Source of the DNA: Prorocentrum cordatum
Lineage: Eukaryota; Sar; Dinophyceae; Prorocentrales; Prorocentraceae
NCBI GenBank assembly: GCA_963575745.1
Contig: CAUYUJ010019348.1
Span: forward strand, 547,728-611,727
DNA length: 64,000 bases
Direction: 5' to 3'
The notes beneath the pieces are model-generated. The model saw only the letters and a program-made list of their open reading frames with translations. It was not told the DNA's origin and searched no databases. Each line of letters opens with the position of its first letter. Position 1 is the stretch's first letter. This document shows, in pieces, positions 61,165 to 64,000 of the stretch. The translations under genes were made by a program, and so were the position numbers.

Positions 61165-61260
61165 ATCAGCATCAACATGACAATCATCAACATCATCACC
61201 ACCAACAAAACATCATCATCGTCATTTGCATCATCCTCACCATGTTCTTCATCGGTCTAC
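60950..61260. repeat. (TCA/TCG)n trinucleotide tract, copy 3
   Basis: Ends with TTCATCGGTCTACTCTGGTT, nearly the same junction as copy 1, followed by a similar CT-rich segment and a shared GATCCCTGTTC string (59131 and 61381). No hairpin precedes this copy. Confidence 0.95.
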
Positions 61261-61432
61261 TCTGGTTCCCTTTTCGTCCTCCTTCTCGTCCTCCTCGTCA
61301 TCTTGTCTTCCCGTTCGATATCTCCTGTCGACCTCCCCTCCTCCACCTCCTCACCCTTCTCTTCGACGCTGTCTATTCGAAGATCCCTGTTCGTCCTTGT
61401 CGTCCTCGTCCCCCTGTTCCTCCCGTCTGTTG

Positions 61433-61465
<33 letters not shown>

Positions 61466-61679
61466 CTCCCAATATCACCCTCTTTCTCTTCCTTGAGCTT
61501 CTGCTCCTCCGCCCCCCTCTGCTGGCCGGGAATGCGAGAGACCATCAATAACTCAAGGGCACAGATAGACTCTGGTTCTCCCCCGCCTCCGCCTCATCCT
61601 CCTCCTCCTCTTCCCCCTCCTCCTTCTCCTTCTCCTCCTCGGTGAAGATGATTTGGGTCGACTTCTGAGGCCCTTACGA

Positions 61680-62530
61680 GCCGGGGACTTGGGCCTCGGA
61701 CGTCGTGGTCTCTTCGGTGCGGAGGTCGGTCACCGGCGTCGGTGTCCTCTGGAGACCGCTCCCGCTTCCTGGGACCATGAAGAAAACGATCCTCCAGGAG
61801 GGGCGCGTCGAGGTTCGACCCTCTGGTTCGTTCGGAGGGTTGTGCGGCTCCTGCGGGAGCTGTCCGGGGGACTTGGGTTGTGCGCCTGAGGCCAGCATGC
61901 CTGGGTGATGGGGCAGTGTCCTGCTGGATGCCTGTTGGGATGTGTGAAAACTTTCGGGGGCATCCTGTAAAGCTCTCGAAAACCTCTTGGGTACTTCGTG
62001 GCTGCCTCTTGGGGCTTGGTGGAAGTCTCTTGGGAGCCTTGCGGGGCCCTTTCGGCGCCTTTTGGAGGCCTCTTGGAGCTTCCTGGGGGCCTCTCGAGGC
62101 CTCTTGCGGACTCCTGGGGGCCTCTTGGGAGCTTCTGGTGGGCGAGGGCTCGACATGTCAGTTCGTGTTCCCCATCTGGGCCGTCTTGGAAGCTTCCTGG
62201 GCCGTCTTGGGGCCCTCTCGGGCTGTCTCGGTGGTCTCTTGGGGGCCTCTTGGCTCGTCTTGAGGCGATCTTTCGGGCCTCTTGGGCCGTCTTGGAGCGT
62301 CTGGAAGCCGAACTGGGGAGAACGCCCAAACCCTTCAAAATCCAGTAAAAATCAATGACAATTCCCTCTTGGGCCCCTCCCGGGAGTGCTGTCGGAGACC
62401 TGCTGGGACGCTTTGGCAGCTTTTTAACCGTCTTGGAGTGCTCCCGGGCCGCTTCGGACCTCTCTTGGGCTGTCCTGAGGGTGTCCAGGAGCCATTTTAG
62501 AGGGTCCTGGGAGCGTCCTGGCGTCTCTGG
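61680..62530 (+). repeat. CTTGGGGGCC repeat array with A/T-rich core, second locus
   Basis: Same units as 59480-60045 with a core at 62298-62370 (GGAGCGTCTGGAAGCCGAAC, then AAAAATCAATGACAATTCC). Confidence 0.75.
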
Positions 62531-62594
62531 CGGGGGGGTGACCACAGCCACTGGGCAAAGTGAGGCCCCCCCCTGGTCCAGGACACCCTCCCCA

Positions 62595-62597
<3 letters not shown>

Positions 62598-62646
<49 letters not shown>

Positions 62647-62649
62647 GTA

Positions 62650-62688
<39 letters not shown>

Positions 62689-62702
62689 GTGCATGTATAT
62701 AA
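62598..62702. repeat. (TA)n/(GTAT)n microsatellite
   Basis: TA repeats with GTAT interruptions. Confidence 0.95.
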
Positions 62703-63139
62703 GCAGATACACATCCAGAAGCAACAGCAACACGACATAGCAAGACGTGAATGGACTCCACCTCCTCCTCCACACAACCTTCGGGACCCCCCCTCGTCGC
62801 CACGGCTGCGCGTGGCTCGGGGAGGGGTCGGGCCGATACGCCCGGGCGTCGTGAAACGTCGCGACGCGCCACTTCTGGGGGAACAAGCAATCAAATAAAC
62901 CTAAAAACTTGACGGTCCGCGCGGATTCCTCGGATCGGCTCTGGAGTTGGGCGCCGCATGAGAAGGGGGCGATACATCGGGGGGCAGCGAGGGCTGCAGG
63001 AAAGGGGCCCTTTAGGGCCCATAATGGGGGCCTTCAGGGCCCGAGAAGTGTATCTTTCTCCCCCCGCCCATGTATCGCCCCCCCCATTCAGCGACGCCCA
63101 GTGGAGCCCCTTGGCGGCGCCTCTGGCGCCGCGCGCTCC

Positions 63140-64000
63140 GCGCGCCTAGGAGGGGGGACCTGGCGCGGATCCGAGAAACCGCCGACCTCTTATGATTATG
63201 TCATTCTCCGTTCCCCGAATTTCGCCCCGTCCTGGGTCCCGACAACCCTCGCCCAGCGATCTGGTCCGAAGCATGGGGCACGAAGCTGGGGTCAACATAT
63301 TCAGCCATGCGCCATGCATTCTGTTCGCAACGTTGTGTTCTCTTCCGAGGCGTCGGATGCCGGGGGCGCTGCCGATCACCGCGCCCGCCGCAGCGATCGC
63401 GTGCCGAGCACTGTGGTCGCGATCGCGCGGTCGCCGGGACCGATTGCCGACCGCGAAGGACACTGGGGGCAAGACGTCGAGGGAAGACATCTTCGGAGCG
63501 TACATGGGCGAAAGAAGCTTCGGCCTCGGCTGGCGGACACCGCGCCCGGGGGGGGAATGTGTGGCTATGGAGGCGGTGGCGCCGATTATGGAGATGGTGA
63601 TGAGGACGATCCACAATTTCTGGGAACGTCGAAGGCACGGGGTTGCCCAAACCACGAGCCCCACAACAGCTGTTGCTGCCGCTGCTGCTGCTGACGAGGA
63701 ATCGCTCGTCGCCGCGGTGACCAAACAAGCCTGAACCCAAGAAACAGAAGAAGAACCTCCTACCCAAAACTCCGCTTGACCCTGGAGCCGTGTGGAGAAA
63801 AGAGCCTGCACAGGCCTGGTGCGCCCCACCAATGCGCCACACCTCGTGCGAGTCCGAACGCCCTGCCCACGAAACGCACAATCCGCCATCGATTTCCATA
63901 GAGTTGGAGGCGGGCGAGTCAACTACATCAATGCATCCCAAAACACGCACGCATTTACCCGATGATGGCCTTACCCCGGAACCAGGCGCACTGCGCATTC
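63140..64000. other. Unassigned open region
   Basis: Both strands have frames of 180-265 codons here. On the plus strand the 3' part (about 63440-63734) reads TSREDIFGAYMGERSFGLGWRTPRPGGECVAMEAVAPIMEMVM..AAAAAADEES, which looks protein-like, but the minus strand is equally open. I do not recognise a family and would not call a gene. Confidence 0.25.

Noticed and set aside
58557-61551. Long His/Ile/Ser/Met-Asp rich open frames
   Set aside because: They follow the (TCA/TCG)n tracts in all frames and have no non-repetitive domain.

Overview
The window looks like nuclear DNA of a dinoflagellate. The main evidence is the dinoflagellate spliced leader (core CCGTAGCCATTTTGGCTCAA): one 22/22 copy on the minus strand at 44382-44403, one 21-nt copy on the plus strand at 47067-47087, and partial relicts upstream of minus-strand genes near 5.4, 7.2 and 8.6 kb. 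Other support is the very high GC, intronless genes lying head-to-tail on one strand, a large load of non-LTR retroelements, and extensive simple repeats. Genus cannot be told from sequence alone. Nothing looks prokaryotic or organellar.

Layout. 1-2460: decayed LINE-like element (ORF1 zinc finger, coiled coil, endonuclease remnants). 2461-2630: first copy of a ~170-bp inverted repeat. 3443-10737: four genes, all on the minus strand (transposase-like protein, coiled-coil protein, RING-finger protein, acidic protein), separated by spacers with short tandem arrays and palindromes. 10980-11300: nearly pure G tract. 12646-32589: a very large multi-ORF non-LTR retroelement. It has four sense ORFs: ORF1 with a coiled coil, ORF2 with a hydrophobic/basic tail, ORF3 with a possible ADP-ribosyltransferase-like motif, and ORF4 of 2,896 aa with endonuclease, reverse transcriptase, zinc knuckle and RNase H. 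A 100-N gap (18353-18452) lies inside it, and ~4.36 kb left of the gap is repeated right of it. 33717-33883: second copy of the 170-bp repeat, inverted. 33884-36574: decayed LINE RT/RNase H. 36.6-42.7 kb: tandem repeats and microsatellites. 42769-44403 (minus) and 47067-52480 (plus): two divergent decayed LINEs, each starting with a spliced leader. 52.5-64 kb: tandem and dispersed repeats with no convincing gene.

Most interesting observation. The large retroelement carries a family of short hairpins, 14 distinct loci and 19 copies counting the duplication. Each has an unrelated but self-complementary outer stem, one unpaired C on the 5' side, a 3-bp inner stem that itself covaries (GGC/GCC, GCC/GGC, GTC/GGC) and a TTCA or TCCA loop. 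All are in the sense orientation and are read in several reading frames, so selection or mobility appears to act on RNA/DNA structure rather than on a peptide. I know of no description of this family.

All homology statements come from reading motifs by eye; no database search or folding program was run.
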